DNA of 10,195 bases from an uncultured Pelosinus sp. (GTDB taxonomy: Bacteria > Bacillota > Negativicutes > UMGS1260): contig URQW01000095.1 of NCBI GenBank assembly GCA_900550105.1, forward strand, positions 1-10,195, in the 5' to 3' direction. The translations under genes were made by a program, and so were the position numbers. The notes under the pieces were generated by a model, which saw only the letters and a program-made list of their open reading frames with translations, searched no databases and was not told the DNA's origin. Positions 1 through 6,189 of this stretch are shown piece after piece. Within the stretch, counting starts at the first letter, position 1, and each line of letters opens with the position of its first letter.

Positions 1-357
1 CGATTTAATGTGAATACAACAACTGTAAAAGGTTATTTTATGGGATTGCCTATTCCGGCAGGCGGCTGTGTTGTAGCGACTTTTATTATGACAGGCATTC
101 AGCCTTCAGGATACTGGTTTCTTGGTTTTGTAGCGATTTTTGGCTATCTAATGGTTAGCACAGTTCGCTATCCTGATTTTAAAGGCAAAGGCGAAAAAAT
201 TTATCGAATTGCCATTATTTTGGCTGTGGCAACTGGCGGATATCTTTTTTATGCATTACCGCATTCTTACCTCTTTGCTCCTTTCTTCACTTATGCTGTG
301 TTCGGTATCTTCAACAGTATTTTACGACTTTTGGATTATAAATCAGCCTTGTCGTAA
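1..357 (+). CDS. pssA: CDP-diacylglycerol--serine O-phosphatidyltransferase, C-terminal part (5' end outside window)
   Basis: Integral membrane enzyme that makes phosphatidylserine from CDP-diacylglycerol and serine, the first step towards phosphatidylethanolamine. The reading frame is open from base 1 and gives 118 residues to the TAA stop. It opens with RFNVNT and GLPIPAGG, the segment that in PssA proteins follows the catalytic CDP-alcohol phosphotransferase motif. That motif itself (DG-x2-AR-x8-G-x3-D-x3-D) must lie upstream of the window. Hydrophobic stretches at about residues 18-33, 38-54, 67-85 and 88-108 are likely membrane helices, and STVRYPDFKG between the second and third is typical of bacterial PssA. 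A GTG at base 10 lies in frame but starts in the middle of a conserved segment, so it is not the real start. The next gene begins 85 bases downstream with no terminator between them. The family call is good; exact substrate is inferred from the conserved segments. Confidence 0.85.
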   Translation, partial: RFNVNTTTVKGYFMGLPIPAGGCVVATFIMTGIQPSGYWFLGFVAIFGYLMVSTVRYPDFKGKGEKIYRIAIILAVATGGYLFYALPHSYLFAPFFTYAVFGIFNSILRLLDYKSALS

Positions 358-442
358 ACAATAAGAAGAGCCACCTTTTTAGCTTGTCCCCAAAGATAAT
401 TTGGATAGATATACGAAATCGGATTTTAAAGGAGAAAAATCC

Positions 443-1726
443 ATGGAACATATTTTTGATATTATTATGATCCCATTGCAATTACTTATCGTATTTTTTT
501 CACTCTACTATTTTATTATTGCCATGTTTGGTCTTTGGAAACGGCATGAAAACAAAATTTTGACGCCGGAAAAAACGTTTGCGATTATTGTTGCCGCCCA
601 TAATGAGGAATCGGTCATTGGACAGCTTGTCGAAAATCTAAATGTCTTGAATTATCCGAAAGACTTATATGATATTTATGTGATTGCCGACAACTGTAAT
701 GACAAAACGGCGGAAATTGCCAAAAAGGCTGGCGCCATTGTTCATGAACGGACCAATTTGACAGAGCGTGGTAAAGGTTTTGCTATGGAATGGATGTTTG
801 CAAAACTTTACGCTATGGAAAAACAATATGATGCTGTTGTCGTATTTGATGCCGATAATTTAGTCCATCCGGCTTTCTTATTGGAAATGAATAATCGCCT
901 TTGCAAAGGCGAGCGTGTAATCCAAGGGTATCTTGATTCTAAAAACCCCAATGATACTTGGGTTGCGGGCACCTTCGCCATTTCTTTCTGGGTAGTAAAC
1001 TACATTTGGCATTTAGCAAAATACAATATTGGTCTTACGAGCGTTCTTGGTGGAACAGGTATGTGTATTAGCATGGATGTTCTCAAAAAATTCGGCTGGG
1101 GAGCTACTTGCTTAACCGAAGATATGGAATTTACTATGAAAAGTCTGCTTTGCGGTATTCGAACAACTTGGGCTCATGATGCCATCGTTTATGATGAGAA
1201 ACCGCTTACCTTTAAACAATCGTGGAAGCAGCGTCAGCGTTGGGCGCAGGGACATTTCGATGTAGCTGGCCGTTTCATTCCTAAATTGCTTAAAGAAGGT
1301 TTTAAACGCGGTGACGTTCGCATGCTTGATGGTGTATTTCATTTGTTTCAGCCCTATTTTTTGCTGATGTCTACGGCTTTCGTAATATCTAGTTATCTTT
1401 ATGGCTTTTTCCCATTTTACACTAATATTTTAAATCGGGTTCTTCCTGTAGAAGTATGGACAATTCTCGCTTTTGCCCAGTATGTTTTTCCGATGATTAT
1501 TTTGGCACAAATTCGCGTTTCCTTAAAAATGTGGTTTTATTTGCTACTTTATCCAATTTTTATTTACAGTTGGATTCCTATTACGATCTACGGATTTATT
1601 CATCGCCATGAACGAGTATGGAGTCATACACAGCATACGCGTAGCTTAAGCTATAAAGAAGTTCTAGTGACTGATGATGCGGAATTTTCGAAAGATGCTA
1701 TTTTGAGCAAGCAGGCAGCAAAATAA
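443..1726 (+). CDS. Membrane-bound family 2 glycosyltransferase (BcsA/NodC-like)
   Basis: Predicted inverting GT2 enzyme that transfers a sugar from a nucleotide sugar to a lipid or growing polysaccharide at the membrane; donor and acceptor cannot be read from the sequence. The 427-residue protein has an N-terminal membrane helix (about 6-31) and a GT-A domain starting with FAIIVAAHNEE (46-56). It carries the metal-binding DAD (136-138), the catalytic-base region TED (225-227) and the processive-type Q-x-x-R-W signature QRQRW (263-267). Three hydrophobic segments follow at about 302-322, 338-356 and 362-386, and the tail is hydrophilic. I place the start at ATG 443 because AAAGGAG lies eight bases upstream; an in-frame TTG at 401 has no such site. 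Bacterial hits with this architecture include N-acetylglucosaminyl- and glycolipid glucosyltransferases. Its position after pssA suggests, without proving, a glycolipid or envelope role. Confidence 0.85.
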   Translation: MEHIFDIIMIPLQLLIVFFSLYYFIIAMFGLWKRHENKILTPEKTFAIIVAAHNEESVIGQLVENLNVLNYPKDLYDIYVIADNCNDKTAEIAKKAGAIVHERTNLTERGKGFAMEWMFAKLYAMEKQYDAVVVFDADNLVHPAFLLEMNNRLCKGERVIQGYLDSKNPNDTWVAGTFAISFWVVNYIWHLAKYNIGLTSVLGGTGMCISMDVLKKFGWGATCLTEDMEFTMKSLLCGIRTTWAHDAIVYDEKPLTFKQSWKQRQRWAQGHFDVAGRFIPKLLKEGFKRGDVRMLDGVFHLFQPYFLLMSTAFVISSYLYGFFPFYTNILNRVLPVEVWTILAFAQYVFPMIILAQIRVSLKMWFYLLLYPIFIYSWIPITIYGFIHRHERVWSHTQHTRSLSYKEVLVTDDAEFSKDAILSKQAAK

Positions 1727-1735
1727 ATTTCAGGG

Positions 1736-1767
1736 AAAAGATGAGTCTTTGCTCATCTTTTTCTATT
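1736..1767 (+). terminator. Rho-independent terminator after the glycosyltransferase gene
   Basis: A perfect 10-bp stem, AAAAGATGAG pairing with CTCATCTTTT, encloses the 6-base loop TCTTTG and runs into a T-rich tail. It begins 10 bases after the TAA of the glycosyltransferase gene and separates it from queD. The A-run on the 5' arm matching the T-run gives it some ability to act in both directions, but no gene converges from the other side. Confidence 0.85.
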
Positions 1768-1778
1768 TATGCTATACT
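1749..1778 (+). promoter_or_regulatory. Likely promoter of queD-queE (extended -10)
   Basis: TATACT at 1773-1778 matches the sigma-A -10 box at five of six positions and is preceded by TGC, giving an extended -10 (TGn). The best -35 candidate, TTGCTC at 1749-1754, matches only three of six and lies inside the terminator stem, 18 bases upstream; extended -10 promoters tolerate a poor -35. Transcription would start near 1785, leaving a leader of about 27 bases that contains AGGGGAGG (1798-1805). Confidence 0.5.
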
Positions 1779-1811
1779 AATTCTATTCTAGATGATTAGG
1801 GGAGGTTCTTT

Positions 1812-2195
1812 ATGTTTGAGTTAACTATACAGGCAGAATTCGAAGCTGCACATAATTTGTGCAACTATCAAGGAAAATGTCATAGATTGCATGGCCATAA
1901 CTGGAAAGTAGAAGTCACTGTACGGGGCTTTGAATTAGATGAATTAGGTATGGTGATTGATTTTACCGTATTAAAAGCAGAAGTCAAAACGATTATCGAC
2001 CGTCTTGACCATTACTATTTGAATGAATTGCCAGCTTTTGAAACGAAAAATCCTACGGCAGAAAATATCGCCAAATATATTTATGACGAACTAGTTACTC
2101 CTTTGGAGGCCAAACAGGTTCAAATTTACGAAGTAAAAGTATGGGAATCACCTCGCTCTGCTGTAGCATATCGCCAGGAGCGTAATCATGGATGA
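1812..2195 (+). CDS. queD: 6-carboxy-5,6,7,8-tetrahydropterin synthase
   Basis: Zinc enzyme of the PTPS/QueD family that converts 7,8-dihydroneopterin triphosphate to 6-carboxytetrahydropterin, the second step from GTP to 7-deazaguanine precursors of queuosine. The 127-residue length is typical. The zinc-binding histidines are His14 (FEAAHN) and His27 and His29 (HRLHGHNW). The catalytic cysteine is Cys23, and Asp66-His67 (LDHYYL) match the catalytic Asp-His pair. Glu112 in WESP is the conserved pterin-anchoring glutamate, and NPTAENIA (80-87) is the usual family motif. ATG 1812 follows AGGGGAGG by six bases. The Cys-x3-His-x-His pattern separates QueD from eukaryote-like 6-pyruvoyl-tetrahydropterin synthases, although the family is promiscuous. 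The gene overlaps queE by eight bases, implying coupled translation. queC and queF are not in the window. Confidence 0.93.
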   Translation: MFELTIQAEFEAAHNLCNYQGKCHRLHGHNWKVEVTVRGFELDELGMVIDFTVLKAEVKTIIDRLDHYYLNELPAFETKNPTAENIAKYIYDELVTPLEAKQVQIYEVKVWESPRSAVAYRQERNHG

Positions 2196-2916
2196 GCATA
2201 TTGTAGAAGTTTTTTCTTCGATTCAAGGAGAAGGACCCTATGTCGGTTATCGTCAGCTTTTTATTCGATTTGCTGGCTGTAATCTGCGCTGCAATTACTG
2301 TGATACAGCAGAATCTTTTGTTACAACAGAACCAGCTAAACTTGAGCAAACACCTGGGACTGGTGACTTTCTGTTATTAAGTAATCCTATTTCACTGGAT
2401 CGTCTTGTTTCTCATTCACTTCGTCTAATGGAAAAACCACATCACTCTGTTAGTTTTACCGGTGGTGAACCGTTGTGTCATGTACCAGCGCTCCTTGCTC
2501 TAAGCGAGAAGTTACCTGTTAGAAAATATTTAGAAACAAATGGCACGCTCTATGAGGAACTTGCCGAAGTACTACCTGCTATAGATTTTATTAGCATGGA
2601 TATTAAACTGCCTAGTAGTACTGGTCAAGATCTCTTTATGGTTCATCAAAAATTTTTACAACAGGCAATTCATAAAGAAGTGTTTGTGAAAATTGTTCTG
2701 ACAGGACAAACTACCGTTAAGGAATTTAAAGAAGCGCTAGCTGTGATTCATTCGGTCAGTCCAACAGTTCCCCTTGTTTTGCAGCCTGTTACGGCCAAAC
2801 AGGCTGGCCAGGAACTGATGCAACGAGAACTTTGGACATTTTTTGATTTGGCATCAGAACAACTGGGAAATGTACGAATCATTCCCCAAACCCATAAACA
2901 GTTAGATTTACTTTAA
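2188..2916 (+). CDS. queE: 7-carboxy-7-deazaguanine synthase (radical SAM)
   Basis: Radical SAM enzyme that rearranges 6-carboxytetrahydropterin, the QueD product, to 7-carboxy-7-deazaguanine. It uses a [4Fe-4S] cluster, Mg2+ and SAM, and in QueE the SAM is used catalytically rather than consumed. The 242-residue protein begins with VEVFSSIQGEG (7-17), the family N-terminal signature. The cluster cysteines are Cys31, Cys35 and Cys38 (C-x3-C-x2-C), followed by DT at 39-40. TGGEP at 91-95 contacts SAM; ETNGT (116-120), MDIK (137-140) and the C-terminal PQTHK (233-237) are further conserved QueE elements. The start ATG 2188 lies within the end of queD, with GGAG (2177-2180) seven bases upstream inside queD. 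An insert of about 30 residues between the cluster loop and the TGGEP strand is seen in other anaerobe QueE proteins. The assignment is firm. Confidence 0.93.
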   Translation: MDEHIVEVFSSIQGEGPYVGYRQLFIRFAGCNLRCNYCDTAESFVTTEPAKLEQTPGTGDFLLLSNPISLDRLVSHSLRLMEKPHHSVSFTGGEPLCHVPALLALSEKLPVRKYLETNGTLYEELAEVLPAIDFISMDIKLPSSTGQDLFMVHQKFLQQAIHKEVFVKIVLTGQTTVKEFKEALAVIHSVSPTVPLVLQPVTAKQAGQELMQRELWTFFDLASEQLGNVRIIPQTHKQLDLL

Positions 2917-2923
2917 TTAGAGC

Positions 2924-2930
2924 GGGGGGA
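2924..2930 (+). promoter_or_regulatory. Ribosome-binding site that decides the surE start
   Basis: GGGGGGA sits eight bases before TTG 2938 and only four bases before an ATG at 2934 in another frame. Spacing favours the TTG, and only the TTG frame gives the invariant SurE N-terminus. Confidence 0.6.
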
Positions 2931-2937
2931 ACAATGC

Positions 2938-3699
2938 TTGCGGATTTTAGTAACAAATGATGATGGTATTCAAGCGCAGGGAATTCTTACTTTAAGCCAG
3001 GCTTTATCAGAGATTGGGCAGGTCTATGTAGCGGCGCCTGATGTAGAAAAAAGTGCTACAAGTCAGGCCATTACGGTCCATGAACCGATTCGAGTCGATT
3101 CCTATGAGCTACCACAGGCTGTAAAGGCTTGGAAAATCGGTGGCACGCCAACCGATTGCGTGAAACTGGCCTTAGAGGAACTTTTATTAGACGAAATGCC
3201 CCATATTGTTGTATCAGGTATTAATCATGGTCCCAATCTGGGAACTGATGTACTCTATTCTGGCACAGTAAGCGCAGCCATTGAAGGAATTCTTCATGGT
3301 ATTCCCGCCATTGCTTTTTCACTCAATGCGTGGGATCATTGTGATTTTACTGTAGCTGCGAATTTTGCCAAACGACTGGTTCCTAAAGTGGTAGCAAGCG
3401 GTCTGCCGCCACATACCTTGCTAAACGTCAATATTCCAGCCCTGCCGCCAGAACAAATTTCTGGTGTGGCAATAACAAAACTAGGAAGTCGTCAGTATGA
3501 AAATTCGTTTGAAGAACGCAAAGATCCGCGGGGGCGTAGCTATTACTGGATGGGAGGCAATGTAGTCCAGGAACCTGATGACAAAGACAGTGATGTAACG
3601 GCTGTGAAAGAGGCAAAAATTGCGGTAACACCTGTTCATATCGATTTAACTCATTATCCACTTTTGCAAGAACTCCAAACATGGAATTTTGAAAAATAA
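2938..3699 (+). CDS. surE: 5'/3'-nucleotidase SurE
   Basis: Cytoplasmic metal-dependent nucleotidase that removes phosphate from nucleoside 5'- (and often 3'-) monophosphates; family members also hydrolyse short polyphosphates. The 253-residue length is standard. The protein starts directly with MRILVTNDDGI, carrying metal ligands Asp8 and Asp9. Ser39 (EKSATS) and Asn96 (SGINHGPN, 93-100) complete the SurE metal site, and GGTPTDCV (68-75) and YSGTVSAAIEG (107-117) are further family blocks. The start is TTG, because the strongly conserved N-terminus begins there and no in-frame ATG or GTG precedes it. An ATG four bases upstream opens an eight-codon out-of-frame ORF. The gene follows queE by 21 bases, so it is probably in the same transcript. 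A link to the adjacent nucleoside salvage operon is conceivable but SurE is common and placed variably. Confidence 0.93.
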   Translation: MRILVTNDDGIQAQGILTLSQALSEIGQVYVAAPDVEKSATSQAITVHEPIRVDSYELPQAVKAWKIGGTPTDCVKLALEELLLDEMPHIVVSGINHGPNLGTDVLYSGTVSAAIEGILHGIPAIAFSLNAWDHCDFTVAANFAKRLVPKVVASGLPPHTLLNVNIPALPPEQISGVAITKLGSRQYENSFEERKDPRGRSYYWMGGNVVQEPDDKDSDVTAVKEAKIAVTPVHIDLTHYPLLQELQTWNFEK

Positions 3700-3787
3700 C
3701 TGCCAGGAAAACCGTTACTGCAGAACTTCTGGGCTAAAAATCAAGAATGAAACATACATTTTTGGTAAAAGCCTGGAGGGATGCCTG

Positions 3788-4207
3788 ATGTATCACCCAT
3801 CCAAAAGTAAAAAATCAGCAGCTAAATTAGGAAAAATGCCTGCCTTTGCGCAGGCTTTGCTGCGTGGAATTCTTATGAGTCTTCTCGTCTCGTTTACGGC
3901 AATTTTAATCGTTTCCCTGGGACTTTTACTTACAGACAGTATGTTTGTGGAGCAGCATGTTTCAGGTGTCATGGCAGCGATTACGTTAATGAGCATTTTT
4001 TTAGGTAGTCTCTATGGTGCTTTTATTAAAAAGTCCAAGGGGTTGTTGCTAGGAATTTTCATCGGTTTTTTTTATGTATCCATTTCCTTGGCCTGCGGAT
4101 TCTACTTAAGCGGCGACAGCCCATCGGTGTTGCTGTTACTAAATAAATATGCTGCCGGTCTTGCCGCGGGCGCCTTAGGCGGACTCTTAGGCATTACATT
4201 ATCTTAA
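3788..4207 (+). CDS. Small four-helix membrane protein, TIGR04086-like
   Basis: Function unknown. The predicted 139-residue protein has a basic N-terminus (YHPSKSKKSAAK) followed by four hydrophobic segments at about residues 25-46, 54-74, 80-102 and 114-137. The lysine-rich turn IKKSKG lies between the second and third, and the C-terminus is glycine-rich (AAGALGGLLGI). Length, helix count and the glycine-rich last helix resemble the TIGR04086/YrzE family of Firmicutes membrane proteins, but I rely on general pattern rather than a diagnostic motif. The start is ATG 3788 with GGAGGG seven bases upstream (3775-3780). An ATG at 3781 is in another frame, and a longer in-frame start at 3689 would overlap surE and lacks a binding site. 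It lies 88 bases after surE and 117 bases before the next operon. Confidence 0.6.
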   Translation: MYHPSKSKKSAAKLGKMPAFAQALLRGILMSLLVSFTAILIVSLGLLLTDSMFVEQHVSGVMAAITLMSIFLGSLYGAFIKKSKGLLLGIFIGFFYVSISLACGFYLSGDSPSVLLLLNKYAAGLAAGALGGLLGITLS

Positions 4208-4212
4208 TCATA

Positions 4213-4227
4213 AGACAATGTTTGTCT
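4213..4227 (+). repeat. Short perfect inverted repeat after the membrane-protein gene
   Basis: AGACAA, three bases, TTGTCT. It is a 6-bp perfect palindrome with a 3-base centre, five bases after the stop codon at 4205-4207. No T-run follows, so it is not an intrinsic terminator by itself. It could be an operator half-site pair or chance. Confidence 0.35.
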
Positions 4228-4237
4228 AGCAGCAGGT

Positions 4238-4292
4238 AAATAAAAAGACTGTACCGAATAAACATAAATTGATGTTTTACAAGTTTTTATTT
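4238..4292 (+). promoter_or_regulatory. Nested AT-rich hairpin in the leader of the salvage operon
   Basis: AAATAAAAA (4238-4246) is complementary to TTTTTATTT (4284-4292). With small bulges, CT/AG and GTA/TAC extend that stem inward. Between the arms sits a second perfect inverted repeat, AAACAT (4260-4265) with ATGTTT (4272-4277) around a 6-base loop. The 3' arm is T-rich and is followed by more T-runs up to about 4305. It may act as a weak terminator for the surE transcript or as a leader element of the downstream operon. Nearly all pairs are A-T, so stability is low and chance in AT-rich DNA is a real alternative. Confidence 0.35.
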
Positions 4293-4305
4293 TGCGTTTT
4301 ATTTT
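4276..4305 (+). promoter_or_regulatory. Weak candidate promoter of the salvage operon
   Basis: TTTACA (4276-4281, five of six matches to the -35 box) is followed after 18 bases by TATTTT (4300-4305, four of six to the -10 box). Transcription would start near 4312, just before the ribosome-binding site AGGTGA at 4315-4320, giving a very short leader. The region is AT-rich, so promoter-like boxes arise easily. Confidence 0.3.
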
Positions 4306-4324
4306 AAGAAAGCTAGGTGAGCAC

Positions 4325-5125
4325 ATGAAAATTGCAATTATTGGCGGCACAGGCGTATATGATCCTAAAATTCTTGATAATGTACGGCAACAAGAAGTAG
4401 AAACGCCTTATGGACCAGTGTCAGTTACCAGCGGCTGGTATCAGGGAACTGAAATTGCTTTTATGCCAAGACATGGAAGCAAGCATTCGATTCCGCCCCA
4501 TTTGATTAATTATCGTGGTAATATCTGGGCGTTGAAAAAATTAGGTGTGGAGCAGATTATCGCTACAACGGCTGTCGGCTCGCTCAATCAGAATATGAAA
4601 CCAGGCGATTTTGTCTTAGTTGATCAATTTCTTGATTTTACGAAGGGGCGGACGTCTACCTTCTACGAAGGGGGAGAGCGCGGCGTTGTTCATGTTGATG
4701 TAACAGAGCCTTATTGCCCTGATCTAAGACAGGTTTTATTTGCAGACTCTAATCAGCTAGGCATTACCACCCATAACGGCGGTACCTATGTTTGTACAGA
4801 AGGACCTCGCTTTGAATCACCAGCGGAAATTAAGATGTTTGCCATGCTTCACGGCGATTTAGTGGGAATGACAAATCTGCCAGAGTCAGTCTTAGCCAGA
4901 GAAGCGGAAATGTGTTATGCCACGGTATCAATGGTTACGAACTTTGCCGCTGGAATTTCACCGCATAGTCTGACTCATAGTGAGGTCGTAGAAACGATGC
5001 GGGCAAACGGTGAAAATTTGAGAAAGCTTATTATGGCGGCCATTGCTGTTTTGGCTTCTGGTAAACTAACAAAAACCTGTCACTGCCATGAAGCTTTACG
5101 AGAATTTGGCGGTTTTACTCTTTAG
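4325..5125 (+). CDS. mtnP: MtnP-type nucleoside phosphorylase, possibly 5'-methylthioinosine phosphorylase
   Basis: Trimeric PNP/MTAP-family phosphorylase that splits a 5'-modified purine nucleoside with phosphate into base and pentose 1-phosphate. The 266-residue protein has the phosphate-binding GGTG (7-10), RHG (49-51), PPHLINYR (57-64), TTAVGS (81-86), TEGPRFESPAE (158-168) and GMTNLPE (181-187), arranged as in MTA phosphorylases. Its C-terminal TCHCHEAL recalls the Cys-x-Cys tail of archaeal MTAP II. The base-binding loop reads VTNFAAG (204-210). Asn206 stands where human MTAP has Asp220 and PNP has Asn243, Ala208 stands where MTAP has Asp222, and His218 stands near PNP His257. These favour 6-oxopurines, so methylthioinosine or 5'-deoxyinosine is a likely substrate, consistent with the deaminase gene in the same operon. 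MTA phosphorylase remains the default alternative. The start ATG 4325 follows AGGTGA by four bases. Confidence 0.85.
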   Translation: MKIAIIGGTGVYDPKILDNVRQQEVETPYGPVSVTSGWYQGTEIAFMPRHGSKHSIPPHLINYRGNIWALKKLGVEQIIATTAVGSLNQNMKPGDFVLVDQFLDFTKGRTSTFYEGGERGVVHVDVTEPYCPDLRQVLFADSNQLGITTHNGGTYVCTEGPRFESPAEIKMFAMLHGDLVGMTNLPESVLAREAEMCYATVSMVTNFAAGISPHSLTHSEVVETMRANGENLRKLIMAAIAVLASGKLTKTCHCHEALREFGGFTL

Positions 5126-5130
5126 AAAGT

Positions 5131-5136
5131 GGTGAG
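5131..5136 (+). promoter_or_regulatory. Ribosome-binding site supporting a TTG start for mtnA
   Basis: GGTGAG precedes TTG 5141 by four bases, the same sequence and nearly the same spacing as before mtnP (GGTGAG then CAC ATG). The alternative GTG codons at 5129 and 5132 have no purine-rich site at a suitable distance. Confidence 0.45.
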
Positions 5137-5140
5137 ACCA

Positions 5141-6184
5141 TTGCTAGCTTTAGAATGGAAGCAAGATCGATTGATTCTACTTGATCAAACCCTGCTGCCT
5201 GAAACAATCGTCTATAAGACTTGCAGTGATTATCGCGCGGTGGCAGACGCCATAAAACGACTAGTTGTACGCGGCGCACCGGCGATTGGTGCAGCGGCGG
5301 CTTTTGCTATGGTGTTAGGAGCTTTAGAATTTCAACATTCTGGAGCAGCTTTTAAGGATCACATGGAAACTACAGCAAAAGAATTGAAAGCGACAAGACC
5401 AACCGCTGTGAACTTGGCTTGGGCTGTTGATATTATGCTAAACTGTCTGAGTGTTGCTAATTATGATCCGGCTAAAAGTGTTACTGCTTTAAAGGACCAA
5501 GCGATCGCGATTGCCAAAGAGGACAAAAAAATCAATGAGGCCATTGGACGGTTTGGCGCTGAGCTATTTACAGAGCCTGTTCATGTATTGACGCATTGTA
5601 ATGCTGGGGCGCTAGCAACAGTTTCTTTCGGTACCGCTTTGGGCGTGATACGCCAGGCTCATCAAGAGGGGAATATTCTAGGTGTATTTGCTGATGAAAC
5701 GCGGCCATTGCTGCAGGGAGCCCGTCTGACAGCGTTTGAGTTGGTAGCTGACGAGATTCCTGTTACAGTCATCACGGATAATATGGCTGGCTGGGTTATG
5801 AAACAAGAGAAGGTAAAGGCAGTGATTGTAGGGGCCGATCGTATTGCCCAAAATGGCGATGTAGCCAATAAGATTGGCACCTATAGCGTAGCCGTTTTAG
5901 CCAAAGAACACCAGATCCCTTTTTATGTAGCAGCACCACTGTCTACGTTTGATTTTTCTTTAAGTAGCGGTGAAGAAATTCCTATTGAAGAACGCAGCGC
6001 TGAAGAAGTCGGCTGCTTTGCCGGGAAGCAGACTGTTCCTAGTGGCGCCGCTGTTTATAATCCCGCCTTTGATGTAACGCCAGCTGCCTATATTACGGCA
6101 ATTATTACGGAGTATGGCGTCATTCACAAACCTGATTGTAAAAAAATTATGGAAATAAAACAACGAGCTGAAATGAAAGGATGA
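5141..6184 (+). CDS. mtnA: 5-methylthioribose-1-phosphate isomerase
   Basis: Aldose-ketose isomerase of the eIF2B-related family that converts 5-methylthioribose 1-phosphate to 5-methylthioribulose 1-phosphate. Homologues also act on 5-deoxyribose 1-phosphate. Numbered from TTG 5141 the protein has 347 residues, close to the family norm. It shows LLDQT (13-17), VRGAPAIG (43-50), the catalytic Cys153 in THCNAG (151-156), DETRPLLQGARLTAFEL (185-201) and the catalytic Asp233 in VGADRIAQNGDVANKIGT (230-247). These motifs distinguish MtnA from eIF2B subunits and ribose-1,5-bisphosphate isomerase. Start choice is uncertain: GTG 5129 or 5132 would add four or three residues. The gene follows mtnP by 15 bases and ends five bases before the next start, so it is in the middle of a coupled operon. 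No mtnK kinase is nearby, consistent with a phosphorylase supplying the sugar phosphate. Confidence 0.92.
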   Translation: MLALEWKQDRLILLDQTLLPETIVYKTCSDYRAVADAIKRLVVRGAPAIGAAAAFAMVLGALEFQHSGAAFKDHMETTAKELKATRPTAVNLAWAVDIMLNCLSVANYDPAKSVTALKDQAIAIAKEDKKINEAIGRFGAELFTEPVHVLTHCNAGALATVSFGTALGVIRQAHQEGNILGVFADETRPLLQGARLTAFELVADEIPVTVITDNMAGWVMKQEKVKAVIVGADRIAQNGDVANKIGTYSVAVLAKEHQIPFYVAAPLSTFDFSLSSGEEIPIEERSAEEVGCFAGKQTVPSGAAVYNPAFDVTPAAYITAIITEYGVIHKPDCKKIMEIKQRAEMKG

Positions 6185-6189
6185 ATCAC

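Noticed and set aside
390..404. CCAAA-N5-TTTGG inverted repeat between pssA and the glycosyltransferase gene
   Set aside because: Only five base pairs and no T-run follows, so it does not support a terminator; a chance palindrome is as likely.
401..442. Longer glycosyltransferase start at TTG 401
   Set aside because: The extra 14 residues are charged and precede the normal hydrophobic N-terminus, and no ribosome-binding site fits; ATG 443 has an ideal one.
1785..1811. PreQ1 riboswitch upstream of queD
   Set aside because: The fragment GGGGAGGTTCT faintly resembles the 5' part of a preQ1-I aptamer, but only a few bases remain before the start codon and there is no matching pyrimidine arm or A-rich tail.
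4228..4324. SAM or SAH riboswitch before the salvage operon
   Set aside because: The region is too short and too AT-rich for these aptamers and lacks their GC-rich conserved cores.
4292..4324. Eleven-codon N-terminal extension of the phosphorylase from an upstream in-frame TTG
   Set aside because: It falls in the T-rich leader, has no binding site, and the conserved family N-terminus begins at ATG 4325.
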